Source: Endonucleibacter aggregata (GTDB lineage: Bacteria > Pseudomonadota > Gammaproteobacteria > Pseudomonadales > Endozoicomonadaceae). From it: a DNA stretch of 64,000 bases. The stretch spans positions 5,814 to 69,813 of the forward strand of contig NZ_JAVLSP010000011.1 of the NCBI RefSeq assembly GCF_031528575.1, read 5' to 3'. The notes under the pieces are model-generated. The model was not told where the DNA came from, made no database searches, and worked only from the letters and a program-made list of their open reading frames with translations. Shown piece by piece: positions 43,598 to 52,509 of this stretch. Position 1 is the stretch's first letter, and each line of letters begins with the position of its first letter. Position numbers and translations under genes: made by a program.

Positions 43598-44980
43598 TTA
43601 ACCATTCACCAGGAAATGGACAGCAATGCTCGCTCCATAACCCAGAGCAATAGCCCAACTCCACCGCAGGTGACTCATAAACGTGTAGTTGCCTTTTGAG
43701 GCTCCCATTAAAGCAACCCCTGCCGCAGAACCTACTGACAGTAAACTGCCACCTACACCTGCCGTTAGCGTTACCAGTAACCATTGGAATACGTCCATTT
43801 GCGGGTTCATTCCCAAAATAGCAAACATTACCGGGATATTATCAACAATGGCAGAAATCACCCCCGCGATAATATTAGTCCAGCTGGCACCAAGGTCGGT
43901 GTACATGGTTTGGGATGCCAGATCTAAAAAGCCAAGGTACCGTAACCCACCCACAGAAAAGATAACACCAAAGAAGAACAGCAAGGTATCCCACTCGGCA
44001 TGTGCCACGCGCTCATAAATATAAATATCTTCACCATGGTGTGAGTCAATTCGACGACTGCTGGTCAGCCCACCTGCTTTCAGGAACCAGGTATAAATCA
44101 TCAACAACGCCAGTCCGGTCATCATGCCCATAAACGGCGGTAGCCCAAAAAAGTTCTCAAAAGATACAGCGAGAACAATGGTAATCAGAAACAAAACGCA
44201 AATGCCTATCCCGCCATGCTTGATGGGTGTTCTCTCATCCACGGCGGTGGGCAGCCCTTTATCAATAAAGCCATTCATAATCAAAGCGGGCACCAGGAAG
44301 TTAGCCACAGAGGGCAAAAACAGCGCAAAGAAGGTGAAAAACTCAACCTTGCCTGCCTGCCATACCATAAGCGTGGTAATATCCCCAAATGGGCTGAAGG
44401 CACCACCGGCATTGGCGGCCACCACCACATTGATCATTGCCATGGTAACAAACCGTGAGTTGCCCACTCCTACTGCCATGATCACAGCACCCATCAACAG
44501 GGCCGTGGTCAAATTATCCGCTATGGGTGAAATACAAAATGCCAGTCCCCCCGTCACCCAAAATAACTGTCTGAAGTTTAATCCCTGCCTTACCAGCCAG
44601 CTTCTTAGTGCAGAAAAAACACCTCTCTCTTCCATGGCATTGATATACGTCATCGCCACCAAAAGAAACAGAAACATCGCCGCATACTCTTCCAGGTCGT
44701 GCATAACGGCTTTCTTCAGCAGCTCATGGGACACTCCCTCACTGTTGGCTAACCAGGCAATCAACGCCCAGATAATTCCCGCCGCAAGCATCACGGGCTT
44801 GGATTTACGCAGGTTAAGCTGCTCTTCGGCAATCACAGCACAGTACGCCAAAATGAAGACGGCTACACAGGCCCAGGCAATAGGGTTTTGTGTCATGTGA
44901 AGTATGCCATCACTGGCAAAAGCAGGTGCTGGTGCGCTTGCTAAAACACCTGCTGAAACCAATTGTTTGCTTGTCAACAT
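43598..44980 (-). CDS. nhaD: NhaD-type sodium/proton antiporter (460 aa)
   Basis: An inner-membrane antiporter common in marine and halophilic bacteria, exporting Na+ in exchange for protons. About 12 membrane segments follow a leader-like N terminus (A-S-A-P-A-P-A-F-A-S). The I-S-P-I-A-D-N-L-T-T-A and A-A-N-A-G-G-A-F-S-P-F-G-D-I-T-T motifs are characteristic of the NhaD/ArsB-like fold. It stands alone. Regulation cannot be read. Confidence 0.94.
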   Translation of the reverse strand: MLTSKQLVSAGVLASAPAPAFASDGILHMTQNPIAWACVAVFILAYCAVIAEEQLNLRKSKPVMLAAGIIWALIAWLANSEGVSHELLKKAVMHDLEEYAAMFLFLLVAMTYINAMEERGVFSALRSWLVRQGLNFRQLFWVTGGLAFCISPIADNLTTALLMGAVIMAVGVGNSRFVTMAMINVVVAANAGGAFSPFGDITTLMVWQAGKVEFFTFFALFLPSVANFLVPALIMNGFIDKGLPTAVDERTPIKHGGIGICVLFLITIVLAVSFENFFGLPPFMGMMTGLALLMIYTWFLKAGGLTSSRRIDSHHGEDIYIYERVAHAEWDTLLFFFGVIFSVGGLRYLGFLDLASQTMYTDLGASWTNIIAGVISAIVDNIPVMFAILGMNPQMDVFQWLLVTLTAGVGGSLLSVGSAAGVALMGASKGNYTFMSHLRWSWAIALGYGASIAVHFLVNG

Positions 44981-45388
44981 TATTGCTTCCTTATGAATAT
45001 GTCGTGGCTATTCTAATACTCAATCTGACTTGAAATCTCTTTGTTTGTTTATTGTTCAACTTTTGTTCAGCTTTTGTTCAGCTTTGTTTTTTTAAATAAC
45101 GTCCATGGGCACTGAAATGGTCTGGCGAGTATCTACCGCACGGATGCTGACGCTTTTACCGGTGCGCTCAAGGCGCACGACGTTGAGGATGGTTAAGGGC
45201 GTTATCGGGAAAATATTTTGTTAAACGGCTATGGTTCAGTATAAAAAAGAACGTTTTTAACTGAAGGCGTATAACAGCGCAGCTGAACAAAAGCTGAAGG
45301 TGTATTTTTAGTCTGAGCCGCCTCATCAGGGCTTGGGTGATAATACACCCGACTATTTTCTTTTTCCTGACTTAGATGGAACTTGATG
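44981..45388. other. Gene-free spacer between nhaD and the zinc-finger gene
   Basis: About 400 bp. Near 45056-45084 CTTTTGTTCAG is repeated in tandem. No open frame is convincing; the apparent 79-codon frame at 45229-45468 is a shadow of the last zinc finger. Confidence 0.4.
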
Positions 45389-46516
45389 TTAATGGCATTC
45401 TTTTTGATGTTTTTCCAGAGTATATTTCCGAGAGTATGACTTTTTACATCCGGGCGCTTTGCAGGCATATCGTGTCCTGTTATGGACGCTGCGAAGATGT
45501 TCTTTCAGGTTACCCTTTGTAGTGAATTCCTCATCACATCCGGGCTTAGCGCAGGCATATCGTTTACCCTGATGAATGTTTTCACAGTGCGCTTTCAGAG
45601 CAGCGACCGAAGCGAATGATCGATTACACTTGGGCTCAGCGCAGGTATGCCGTTCCCCTTGGTGCTCATTTTTTTTGTGCGCTCTCAGATCAGTGACGTG
45701 AGCGAAGAACTTGCCACACTCTGAGCACCCCCCCTGATGCAAGCTTATCTTGTGTCTTTTCATATGAGCCATGGAGGTGAATGACTTATCACAGATATCG
45801 CAGGGATATCGTTTACCCTCATGGGCGACTTTATGGTGTGTTTTCATATGACTATTAGTAGTGAATACCTTATCACACCCGGGCGCAATGCAGGCAACTT
45901 TTTTCCTCTGACAAGCATTATCAGGCTTGTTTTTGTGGGGCTGATTATCACTGGGCCTTGTGTTGTCACTTTTTCCGCATTTGATTCTGTGCTCATTGCA
46001 GGCTTCTGACGTTTGAAAATTTTTAGCGCAATTATCACATAAATAATTAACCTGCGATTTGTTTATATCTTCTTCTCGCAGCAGTTCTCCATTAAATAAA
46101 GGCTCGATTTCACCACCGGCAATAGTCAATGACATTAACTCACATTGACTACTTTCTTGATCTGTTGTCAGCAACTGTGCGCTATTACAATCAGTGACCT
46201 GGCTGTTGAGGACAGTCGCTATAACATCCTTCGCTCCCAGTTTACTATCCAGGACACAGAAAGTCGGCTTTTCTCCCTCATCAATTCTAACAACCGAAGA
46301 GGGTGTGTTTATTCCCGGCAGACTATTAAGCCGTATCCTGTGCTCTTGTGAATATGTCTCTTCATTTATATTGCGTTGCTGGCAAAACAAGTGACCATTA
46401 GCAACGTGGCAATCAATTAAACGTGCCGCGCTTTCTTCTGGCTTTTTCCCATCCTTACCCTTACCAGCTACAGCAATTTGACAAACCAAAAACAGTAATA
46501 AGAAAAATTTACTCAA
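45389..46516 (-). CDS. Exported protein with seven C2H2-type zinc fingers (375 aa)
   Basis: A signal peptide (residues 1-17, ending I-A-V-A) is followed by a cysteine-bearing region of unknown fold (18-155). Then come seven zinc fingers: 158-180 (C160, C163, H176, C180, C2HC), 209-232, 239-260, 264-285, 292-315, 322-345 and 352-375. The last six keep C-x2/4-C...H-x4-H spacing. Linkers such as H-Q-G-K-R-Y-A-C and H-E-G-K-R-Y-P-C resemble the T-G-E-K-P-Y linker of eukaryotic DNA-binding fingers. Such arrays are rare in bacteria, and the leader argues for export. A secreted host-nucleus-targeting protein acquired from a eukaryote is the leading idea; it is not proven. No secretion genes are nearby. 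Confidence 0.88.
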   Translation of the reverse strand: MSKFFLLLFLVCQIAVAGKGKDGKKPEESAARLIDCHVANGHLFCQQRNINEETYSQEHRIRLNSLPGINTPSSVVRIDEGEKPTFCVLDSKLGAKDVIATVLNSQVTDCNSAQLLTTDQESSQCELMSLTIAGGEIEPLFNGELLREEDINKSQVNYLCDNCAKNFQTSEACNEHRIKCGKSDNTRPSDNQPHKNKPDNACQRKKVACIAPGCDKVFTTNSHMKTHHKVAHEGKRYPCDICDKSFTSMAHMKRHKISLHQGGCSECGKFFAHVTDLRAHKKNEHQGERHTCAEPKCNRSFASVAALKAHCENIHQGKRYACAKPGCDEEFTTKGNLKEHLRSVHNRTRYACKAPGCKKSYSRKYTLEKHQKECH

Positions 46517-46626
46517 GTATAATCAGGGTCATTTTCTTTTAGAGATAACCTGTCCTCCAAGATACCCTGTCTCCTCTTCTAAAGTTGTACTTTATTTTAC
46601 TGCCGACAACACTTAAGCCATTAATC

Positions 46627-46795
46627 TAGCCCGGATATTTCATAAACTGCCCTGAGAATTGCGCGGAACCTTGCGGCTCCAAGGAATTTCGCGAAGGAGC
46701 GCCGTACCGGGGAGTACGGTCGACTGAGCAAAACTCCCTTAGAGCCGCAAGGAGCAAGCAAGGCTAGGAGCATGTTTATGAAATATCCGGGCTAG
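46627..46795. repeat. MITE-like element, family C (full length)
   Basis: TAGCCCGGATATTTCATAAAC...GTTTATGAAATATCCGGGCTA, about 168 bp, with an inner palindrome CGCCGTACCGGGGAGTACGGTCG. Confidence 0.88.
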
Positions 46796-46799
46796 GGTG

Positions 46800-46928
46800 G
46801 ATGTTTTGCCAAAAACAGACATTCACCTTGCTACCTGTGGACGAGCATAGTAACGACAAAGTGCTCACCTGCGGTAAAACGCCCATCTTTGAATTCATTA
46901 ATGAGTAGTGTAGTCACTTTAAAAAAAA
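46800..46928 (-). repeat. Dispersed repeat also found upstream of the repeat-protein genes
   Basis: Read on the minus strand it gives TTAAAGTGACTACACTACTC, a gap, TCAAAGATGG and GCAGGTGAGCACTTTGTCG. The same ordered phrases occur near 1018-1090, 3925-4000 and 6828-6905 in the leaders of the three repeat-protein genes. It may be a relic of an insertion sequence; no protein match could be made. Confidence 0.6.
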
Positions 46929-46948
46929 TTTGCTTCAGTTGTAAGAAG

Positions 46949-47101
46949 CAGTCTTAAAAGTCTGCCCGTTGCGAGGACTGCGAGAAATGGCGGATAAAAA
47001 GTCGCTTTTGTGAGGAGAATAGCGGGACTATTTGACGAACAAAAGCGACTTTTTAGATCCATTTATCGTAGCCGCAATAGGAGCATGATTTTTAAGACTG
47101 G
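46949..47101. repeat. MITE-like element, family D (best copy)
   Basis: CAGTCTTAAAAGTC at left and TTTTTAAGACTG at right. The core (GCGAGGACTGCGAGAAA...AATAGCGGGACTATTTGACGAA...AGATCCATTTATCG) is plainly related to family B cores. Confidence 0.78.
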
Positions 47102-47278
47102 TTCCAAGTACTGCTTGTGGAATAACGCTGGCTGACCTTTGGGTCCCGACCCATAAGGCACTGTTGTATCAGGGTCAGTGGAACGAGAGGAGCCATCCTC
47201 TGGATATAATCAAACTGCCAGCGAGTAGAAATACTCCCGGTCATTGGCTGATGGCACTGACTCAAGCCGCTTTCCCCC

Positions 47279-47454
47279 AGGAGCCTGTCGGACTTATGCT
47301 TTCGAGTATAAAATTCAGTAGGGCGAGTCAGAATTTTCGATAAATTTGTGCGAATAGTTGACCTATTTAAGCAAATTGATCGGAAATTCTGGCCGCGCTT
47401 TCTCGCGCTTTCTGGATTTCAGGCCGAAATTGTCTTAACTCCGTCAGGCTCCTA
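47279..47454. repeat. MITE-like element, family A (full length)
   Basis: AGGAGCCTGTCGGACTTATG left, CTTAACTCCGTCAGGCTCCTA right, about 176 bp. Its body reads continuously through the point where the copy at 31592 carries extra genes. The stretch 47102-47278 has no gene. Confidence 0.85.
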
Positions 47455-47612
47455 GCTAACGCTCCCGCACAGGGTGTATGGGGTTTTACCTGCTTTCGAT
47501 AATTTTTTTATTCAATCCATACGCTGTAAAAACACAGTTTTAGCTAATTAGATATACACTTTTGTAGTGGTACTTTGGGCTCAAATCATACTGTAGCTAA
47601 AATGAGGTTTTT

Positions 47613-48107
47613 ATGTCCATCGCCAGAAAACTTCAGACGTTCCTCAGGGATAATCATATAGAATATGAAGTCGTCAGCCATCCCTATTCAGAAAGAGCAG
47701 TCAGTACGGCACACTCAGCCTGTATTCCTGTAAAAAATATGACAAAAGGTGTCATACTTAATGACGACAGTGGATATGTAATGGCTATAATGCCGTCAAG
47801 AAACAAGTTGATGCTGCCATGGTTAAATAGCAGGATAGACCGCCAGCTTCATCTGACCACAGAGGCACAGCTAAATGCCCTTTTCCCGGATTGTGAGCAG
47901 GGGGCAGTGCCCGCCATTGGCACAGCTTATGGTCTGTATAGCTGTTGGGATGATGAATTGAACTCCCTGCAGGACCTTTATGTAGAAGCGGGCAATCACC
48001 GTGAATTGATCCGGCTTGCAAAAGCGCAGTTCAAAAAATTGCTTCAGGGGCAGCCCCATGCTGCCATCAGTTGTGACCCTGAAGAAACGGAGGCCTACAA
48101 AAACTGA
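47613..48107 (+). CDS. YbaK/ProX-domain aminoacyl-tRNA deacylase-like protein (164 aa)
   Basis: The YbaK/EbsC fold hydrolyses mischarged aminoacyl-tRNAs. The family pattern is seen: an N-terminal helix (V-S-H-P-Y-S), a central K-G-V-I-L-N-D stretch holding the usual lysine, P-S-R-N-K-L, and G-T-A-Y-G-L-Y-S with the conserved G-x-x-x-P-I-type turn replaced by V-P-A-I-G. Length fits stand-alone members. It is more like the YeaK/ProXp side than a fused domain. Substrate cannot be told. It is isolated from other translation genes. Confidence 0.85.
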   Translation: MSIARKLQTFLRDNHIEYEVVSHPYSERAVSTAHSACIPVKNMTKGVILNDDSGYVMAIMPSRNKLMLPWLNSRIDRQLHLTTEAQLNALFPDCEQGAVPAIGTAYGLYSCWDDELNSLQDLYVEAGNHRELIRLAKAQFKKLLQGQPHAAISCDPEETEAYKN

Positions 48108-48300
48108 TTTCATACCCGGTGGCAAGGTCAATATGTATTTTTCTGTAACTCTACTTTTCCTGGAGTTTCCCTGTGGGGGGGTGTATCAAAACACCTCACC
48201 CTGTCTCTGGGCAATGCCTTTTTGCCATCAAGCGCCACATACCGCTCATTATCAGATTCTCTTTTGGCTGCATACACGGCCAATGCATTACAACCGGGCA

Positions 48301-49401
48301 TTATCCACCGATATGCTCCCGTGATAAAAATGCAGTCGACTGCATTTCCTGCAACCGGCTGATGGTGCGCTCAAAAGCAAAGGCTAACTTTGACCCCGTA
48401 TAAATACCATGAATAGGGGTATCTGCTGAAATAATCAGCGTGACATGACGATCATAAAACTCATCCACCAGGCTGATAAAGCGCCGGGCCTGGTCATCAG
48501 TGGCAGATGAAAGTACAGGCAGCCCCTCCAAAAGTACCGTATGAAACAGGCAGGCTATTTCAATATAATCGTTCTGACTGCGTGGCCCGTCGCACAGTGC
48601 CAGGAAGGTAAACCAGCCGATGCCATTGCCCTGGTGTTTACAGGGGATATGGCGACCGGCAATGAGCAGTGGCCTGTCATTGACCCTGTGTGCAGGGTCC
48701 GGCACCAGATTATCAAAGGTATTCTGTAGCCGCTTGCTGGCAGATTGCCCGAGAGGAAAATAATAGGTTTCCGCCTGCTCCAAAATACGCAAGCGGTAAT
48801 CTGTGCCACTATCAACATTCAGCACTACCGTGTTTTTATTAAGCAAGGCAATCGCGGGCAAAAATCGCGCCCGTTGCAGGCCATCTTGGTAAAGTCCGTC
48901 AGGCTCAATGTTTGAGGTGGTAACCAGTGTGACGCCCTGGTTGAATAAATGTTCAAGCAGCCCCCCTAAAATCATGGCATCGGCAATATCTGTCACAAAA
49001 AATTCATCGAAGCAAATTACCCGGGCTTGACCAGCCAGTCTTCTAGCGACTTCTTTTAGGGGATTTTTCCGCCCTGCCAGGTGACGAAGCTCATCGTGCG
49101 TATACTTCATGAAATGGTGGAAGTGCATTCGGCGCTTGTTCTTAAACGGCAGGCAATCGTAAAAGGTATCCATCAGCCAGGTTTTCCCCCTGCCGACACC
49201 ACCCCAAAGATACAACCCCTTAACGGGTGTTACTGCGTTACCTTTTATCCATTTTAATGGATTCAATGAACGTTTTTCCGGTAAGATGAGTTGCTCAAAC
49301 ACGGCTTGCAAGTGTTCAATGGCTTTAGCCTGCGCCGGATCTGGCTTGAACCCGTGTTCTGATAAGTCCTTTTGGTAACGTTGTTCGGGTGTCGCTGGCA
49401 T
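48301..49401 (-). CDS. zapE: Cell division ATPase ZapE (366 aa)
   Basis: An AFG1-type P-loop ATPase that acts at the Z-ring during late constriction under stress. Walker A is G-G-V-G-R-G-K-T-W-L-M-D, Walker B region V-I-C-F-D-E-F-F-V-T-D-I-A-D-A-M. I start it at M-P-A-T-P-E-Q-R-Y (49401), which fits the family better than the ATG at 49467. It is divergent from zapG, as in E. coli. Its usual neighbours rplM-rpsI lie about 19 kb to the left. Confidence 0.94.
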   Translation of the reverse strand: MPATPEQRYQKDLSEHGFKPDPAQAKAIEHLQAVFEQLILPEKRSLNPLKWIKGNAVTPVKGLYLWGGVGRGKTWLMDTFYDCLPFKNKRRMHFHHFMKYTHDELRHLAGRKNPLKEVARRLAGQARVICFDEFFVTDIADAMILGGLLEHLFNQGVTLVTTSNIEPDGLYQDGLQRARFLPAIALLNKNTVVLNVDSGTDYRLRILEQAETYYFPLGQSASKRLQNTFDNLVPDPAHRVNDRPLLIAGRHIPCKHQGNGIGWFTFLALCDGPRSQNDYIEIACLFHTVLLEGLPVLSSATDDQARRFISLVDEFYDRHVTLIISADTPIHGIYTGSKLAFAFERTISRLQEMQSTAFLSREHIGG

Positions 49402-49546
49402 CTGGGCAAAACTCTCAATGAGGATAGTGAAAAAAGCACATACAATGTACCTGTGGTATGCTGGCACAGCAACTAGGATGAACTTGTGTCAACAAAAACA
49501 GACAAGTGAGTTAAACGGGCAAAGCCCCACCGAGTGAGGCAACACA

Positions 49547-50026
49547 GTGGATAATATCAATGAAATCTGGCTGGTAGGTAGTCTGGCGTTTCTGGTAGGA
49601 GCTCTTTGTGGTGCGCTTTTGTACCATATTTTTGCTGGCTCTAACGCCCGAAACGGTAAGCTAACCAGTCAGTTGGACGATGTGCAGCGTGAGTATATGG
49701 AATATAAAGACAAAGTGTCTGACCATTTTACAACCACTGCCCATCTGATCAACAAGATGACCGACACCTACAAAGAAGTCCATGAACATATGGCTAACGG
49801 GGCTGACAGCCTGTGCCAGAATGAGTCAGTACACAGAGGCCTGGGTGACGCACTGCTGAGAAGCAATTCGTTTGTCTCTGGCAAGCTCACCAAAGGCCAT
49901 ACAGTGCGCTCAAAAACAGTTGAGCAGCCAAAAGACTACGCTCCGAAAAACAAGCCGGAAGAAAAAGGGATGCTGTCGGAAGAGTTTGGGATTTCGTCTC
50001 GAGCCGATGTTGTCAAAGAGTCGTAG
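49547..50026 (+). CDS. zapG: ZapG/YhcB family envelope protein, DUF1043 (159 aa)
   Basis: A one-pass inner-membrane protein linked to division and envelope growth. The GTG start gives a short periplasmic tip, a membrane helix at about residues 8-30 (W-L-V-G-S-L-A-F-L-V-G-A-L-C-G-A), then a cytoplasmic coiled coil (Q-L-D-D-V-Q-R-E-Y) with the family motif V-S-D-H-F-T-T-T-A-H-L-I-N-K-M-T, and a disordered tail rich in K, E and S. It faces zapE. Confidence 0.92.
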   Translation: MDNINEIWLVGSLAFLVGALCGALLYHIFAGSNARNGKLTSQLDDVQREYMEYKDKVSDHFTTTAHLINKMTDTYKEVHEHMANGADSLCQNESVHRGLGDALLRSNSFVSGKLTKGHTVRSKTVEQPKDYAPKNKPEEKGMLSEEFGISSRADVVKES

Positions 50027-50285
50027 TGGGAAGTCATTCCCATGGCGTGACGCACCTGAGTTCAGCAATTGATCGCTGTTAACTTGCGGGGAGCCTTATT
50101 CTTCACAGGGAAAGCGGCGTTCAACTGCTCACCCTGAGGATCAGTGGCCGAATTGGACTGTTGGGAAAACCAGGTTCACAGGCTTTGCGAACCTCCCTCC
50201 CCTGAAAATCTGCCTTAAATTCTGATGCCCCGAGGGTGTCATTTAATGTGCTAATGCGCGCAGCGATATGGGCTGGCGCGTCACG

Positions 50286-51656
50286 TCAAGTTGTTTGAGA
50301 CAAAGTGTCTAACTCAGAACCTGTCAAGCAGCCACGCAGGGAATGAGGGAGCGCTTCTGTGATTTCCACTTCGGCAAAGTGGCTGATCAGACGCGGGTCA
50401 TCACAAGGAAAATTGACAATGCGGTTGCACTGCGTTCGACCGGTCAATTGCCCCGGATCTTTTTTCGAGTAACCGGTCACCAGGATCTTTTGTGTTGAAC
50501 CCACCAGGCGGCGGCTGATTTGCATGGCATGCTGGTTGATGCGATCTTGCAGAATTTTCAGGCGCTGTTTTTTCACTGTCCCGGGTACATCATCGGGCAT
50601 ATCCGAGGCTGGTGTGCCAGGGCGTTTGCTATAGATAAAGCTGAATGACGTATCAAAGCCTACCTCAGCAATCAGGTTCATGGTGTCTTCAAAATCTTGA
50701 TCAGTTTCTCCGGGGAAGCCAATAATAAAGTCAGAAGACATACTCAGGTTTGGGCGAATAGCCTTGAGTCTGCGAACCTTACGGGTATATTCATCAATGG
50801 TATGATTTCGCTGCATCAGGGCAAGAATACGATTTGAACCACTTTGCACAGGAAGGTGCAAATGGCTGACCAGCTCAGGTACATCGGCATAGACATTGAT
50901 CAGACTTTCCGAGAACTCCATGGGGTGGGAGGTGGTAAAACGAATACGGTCAATACCATCAATGGCTGCCACAATGGTGATGAGTTCGGCCAGGTCGCAG
51001 GTTGTACCATCGTCTTTTTCTCCGCAATAGGCGTTCACATTCTGACCCAGCAGGTTGATTTCCCGAACGCCTTTTTCAGCAAGACTGACACATTCAGCCA
51101 GAACATCATCCATTGGACGACTCACTTCAGCACCACGGGTGTATGGCACTATACAGAATGTACAGTATTTACTGCACCCCTCCATAATGGATACAAAAGC
51201 AGTGGGGCCATCGACACTGGGATCTGGCAGGCGGTCAAACTTTTCAATCTCCGGAAAAGTAACATCCACCACGGGTATGTGACTGGACTTGGTCGCGTCA
51301 ATCATCTCAGGTAGACGATGCAGGGTCTGGGGCCCAAAGACCACATCCACATGGGGAGCCCGCTTACGGATAGCGTCACCTTCCTGACTGGCCACACAGC
51401 CGCCAACACCAATGACGAGATCAGGTTTGTTGGCCTTTAGTTTTTTCCAGCGCCCTAGCTGGTGAAAGAGCTTTTCCTGCGCTTTCTCACGCACAGAGCA
51501 AGTGTTGACCAGGACTACATCAGCTTCTTCAGGATTGTCCGTCAGCTCAAGCGTGTGAGTTTCGCCCAACAGGTCTGCCATGCGAGCGGAGTCATACTCA
51601 TTCATCTGGCAACCGTGGGTTTTGATGTACAGTTTTTTAGTCAATTCAGATGACAA
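50286..51656 (-). CDS. miaB: tRNA-2-methylthio-N6-dimethylallyladenosine synthase MiaB (456 aa)
   Basis: A radical SAM methylthiotransferase that modifies A37 of tRNAs reading UNN codons. The N-terminal domain holds three cysteines (G-C-Q-M-N near 15, N-T-C-S-V, G-G-C-V) for the auxiliary cluster. The radical SAM motif is C-S-K-Y-C-T-F-C. A TRAM domain closes the chain. Length is normal. It is divergent from a DUF1820 gene, an arrangement also seen in Pseudomonas. The expected ybeZ, ybeY and corC genes do not follow. Confidence 0.97.
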   Translation of the reverse strand: MSSELTKKLYIKTHGCQMNEYDSARMADLLGETHTLELTDNPEEADVVLVNTCSVREKAQEKLFHQLGRWKKLKANKPDLVIGVGGCVASQEGDAIRKRAPHVDVVFGPQTLHRLPEMIDATKSSHIPVVDVTFPEIEKFDRLPDPSVDGPTAFVSIMEGCSKYCTFCIVPYTRGAEVSRPMDDVLAECVSLAEKGVREINLLGQNVNAYCGEKDDGTTCDLAELITIVAAIDGIDRIRFTTSHPMEFSESLINVYADVPELVSHLHLPVQSGSNRILALMQRNHTIDEYTRKVRRLKAIRPNLSMSSDFIIGFPGETDQDFEDTMNLIAEVGFDTSFSFIYSKRPGTPASDMPDDVPGTVKKQRLKILQDRINQHAMQISRRLVGSTQKILVTGYSKKDPGQLTGRTQCNRIVNFPCDDPRLISHFAEVEITEALPHSLRGCLTGSELDTLSQTT

Positions 51657-51913
51657 AGCAATGAACCATCTTTCGTTTAATCAAAACGCACAGTATACCG
51701 GTACCCGGTCAAAGGGGGTAGTCGGAATACCGGATTCAGGTCGGTGGTCAGAAAGAAATCAAACGTATAGCTACGTACAAGGTTACGGAAACAATAAGCC
51801 CCAGAAACAGGCAGTCTATGGTATCCTCAAGATAAAATAGTGTACTGTGTACTGATTTTCCCCCTGAAACAGGGAATAGACCTTTTCATTTTTTGCAGGT
51901 AATCAAAGCGTTA

Positions 51914-52237
51914 ATGTCGACCAAACCCATTTTCCGTGTCATCTTCCACAATGAGGGTGAAATATTTGAGGTCTATGCTCGCCAGATCTTCCAGAGCGAG
52001 TTGTGGGGTTTTATTGAAATTGAAGAAATCACCTTCGGGGAGCGCAGCCAATTATTGGTTGACCCGTCTGAAGAACGGCTAAAAAATCTCTTTGAAGATG
52101 TCAAGCGAAGCTATATCCCACTAACATCCATTGTGCGGATTGATGAAGTGGAGAAAGAAGGAACGGCAAAAGTCACTGACGCTAAAAGCGGAAATATTAA
52201 GCCGTTTCCAGTGCCGCCATCGCCTGGCAGTGTATAG
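51914..52237 (+). CDS. DUF1820 family protein (107 aa)
   Basis: A small conserved gammaproteobacterial protein of unknown role. Family phrases: P-I-F-R-V-I-F-H-N-E-G, Y-A-R-Q-I-F-Q-S, G-F-I-E-I-E-E-I-T-F and Y-I-P-L-T-S-I-V-R-I-D-E-V. I use the ATG at 51914 rather than the TTG at 51893. Its position next to miaB is conserved in pseudomonads. Confidence 0.88.
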   Translation: MSTKPIFRVIFHNEGEIFEVYARQIFQSELWGFIEIEEITFGERSQLLVDPSEERLKNLFEDVKRSYIPLTSIVRIDEVEKEGTAKVTDAKSGNIKPFPVPPSPGSV

Positions 52238-52335
52238 CTGGTCGTCTTGACGGTGGTGCTTCTTCCGCAACCGGCGATAACACCGTTAAAAAAGTCGACT
52301 TTTTCGTGAATTGACTCACCACACTGAAAAGACTG

Positions 52336-52509
52336 TCATAGCGAAGGCTGAAACAAGGTGGCAGGTGTTTCAGTGGTTGTAGCCAGAGATTTCAAGGGTG
52401 TTGAGCAAGACTGAGCGATAACCCCCACCAAGATACCAAGACCAACAAACATCCCTGTTGTGATCAGCATCTTGTGGATGATCCGTGGAAAATTAACGGT
52501 GTTGTTCAT
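52336..52509 (-). CDS. Small one-pass membrane protein (57 aa), unknown
   Basis: This frame starts at an ATG with GGGAGATCC directly before it and overlaps the end of the gene at 52493 by 17 bases, so translation is probably coupled. The product has a basic N terminus, one membrane helix (M-F-V-G-L-G-I-L-V-G-V-I-A) and a short T/P-rich tail after a cysteine. The Q-S-C-S context is a poor lipobox. I do not recognise it; the ribosome site and coupling make it a real gene in my view. Confidence 0.65.
   Translation of the reverse strand: MNNTVNFPRIIHKMLITTGMFVGLGILVGVIAQSCSTPLKSLATTTETPATLFQPSL

Noticed and set aside
44124..44900. Long open frame (258 codons) on the plus strand
   Set aside because: It lies wholly antisense to nhaD and is a shadow of that gene's codon pattern.
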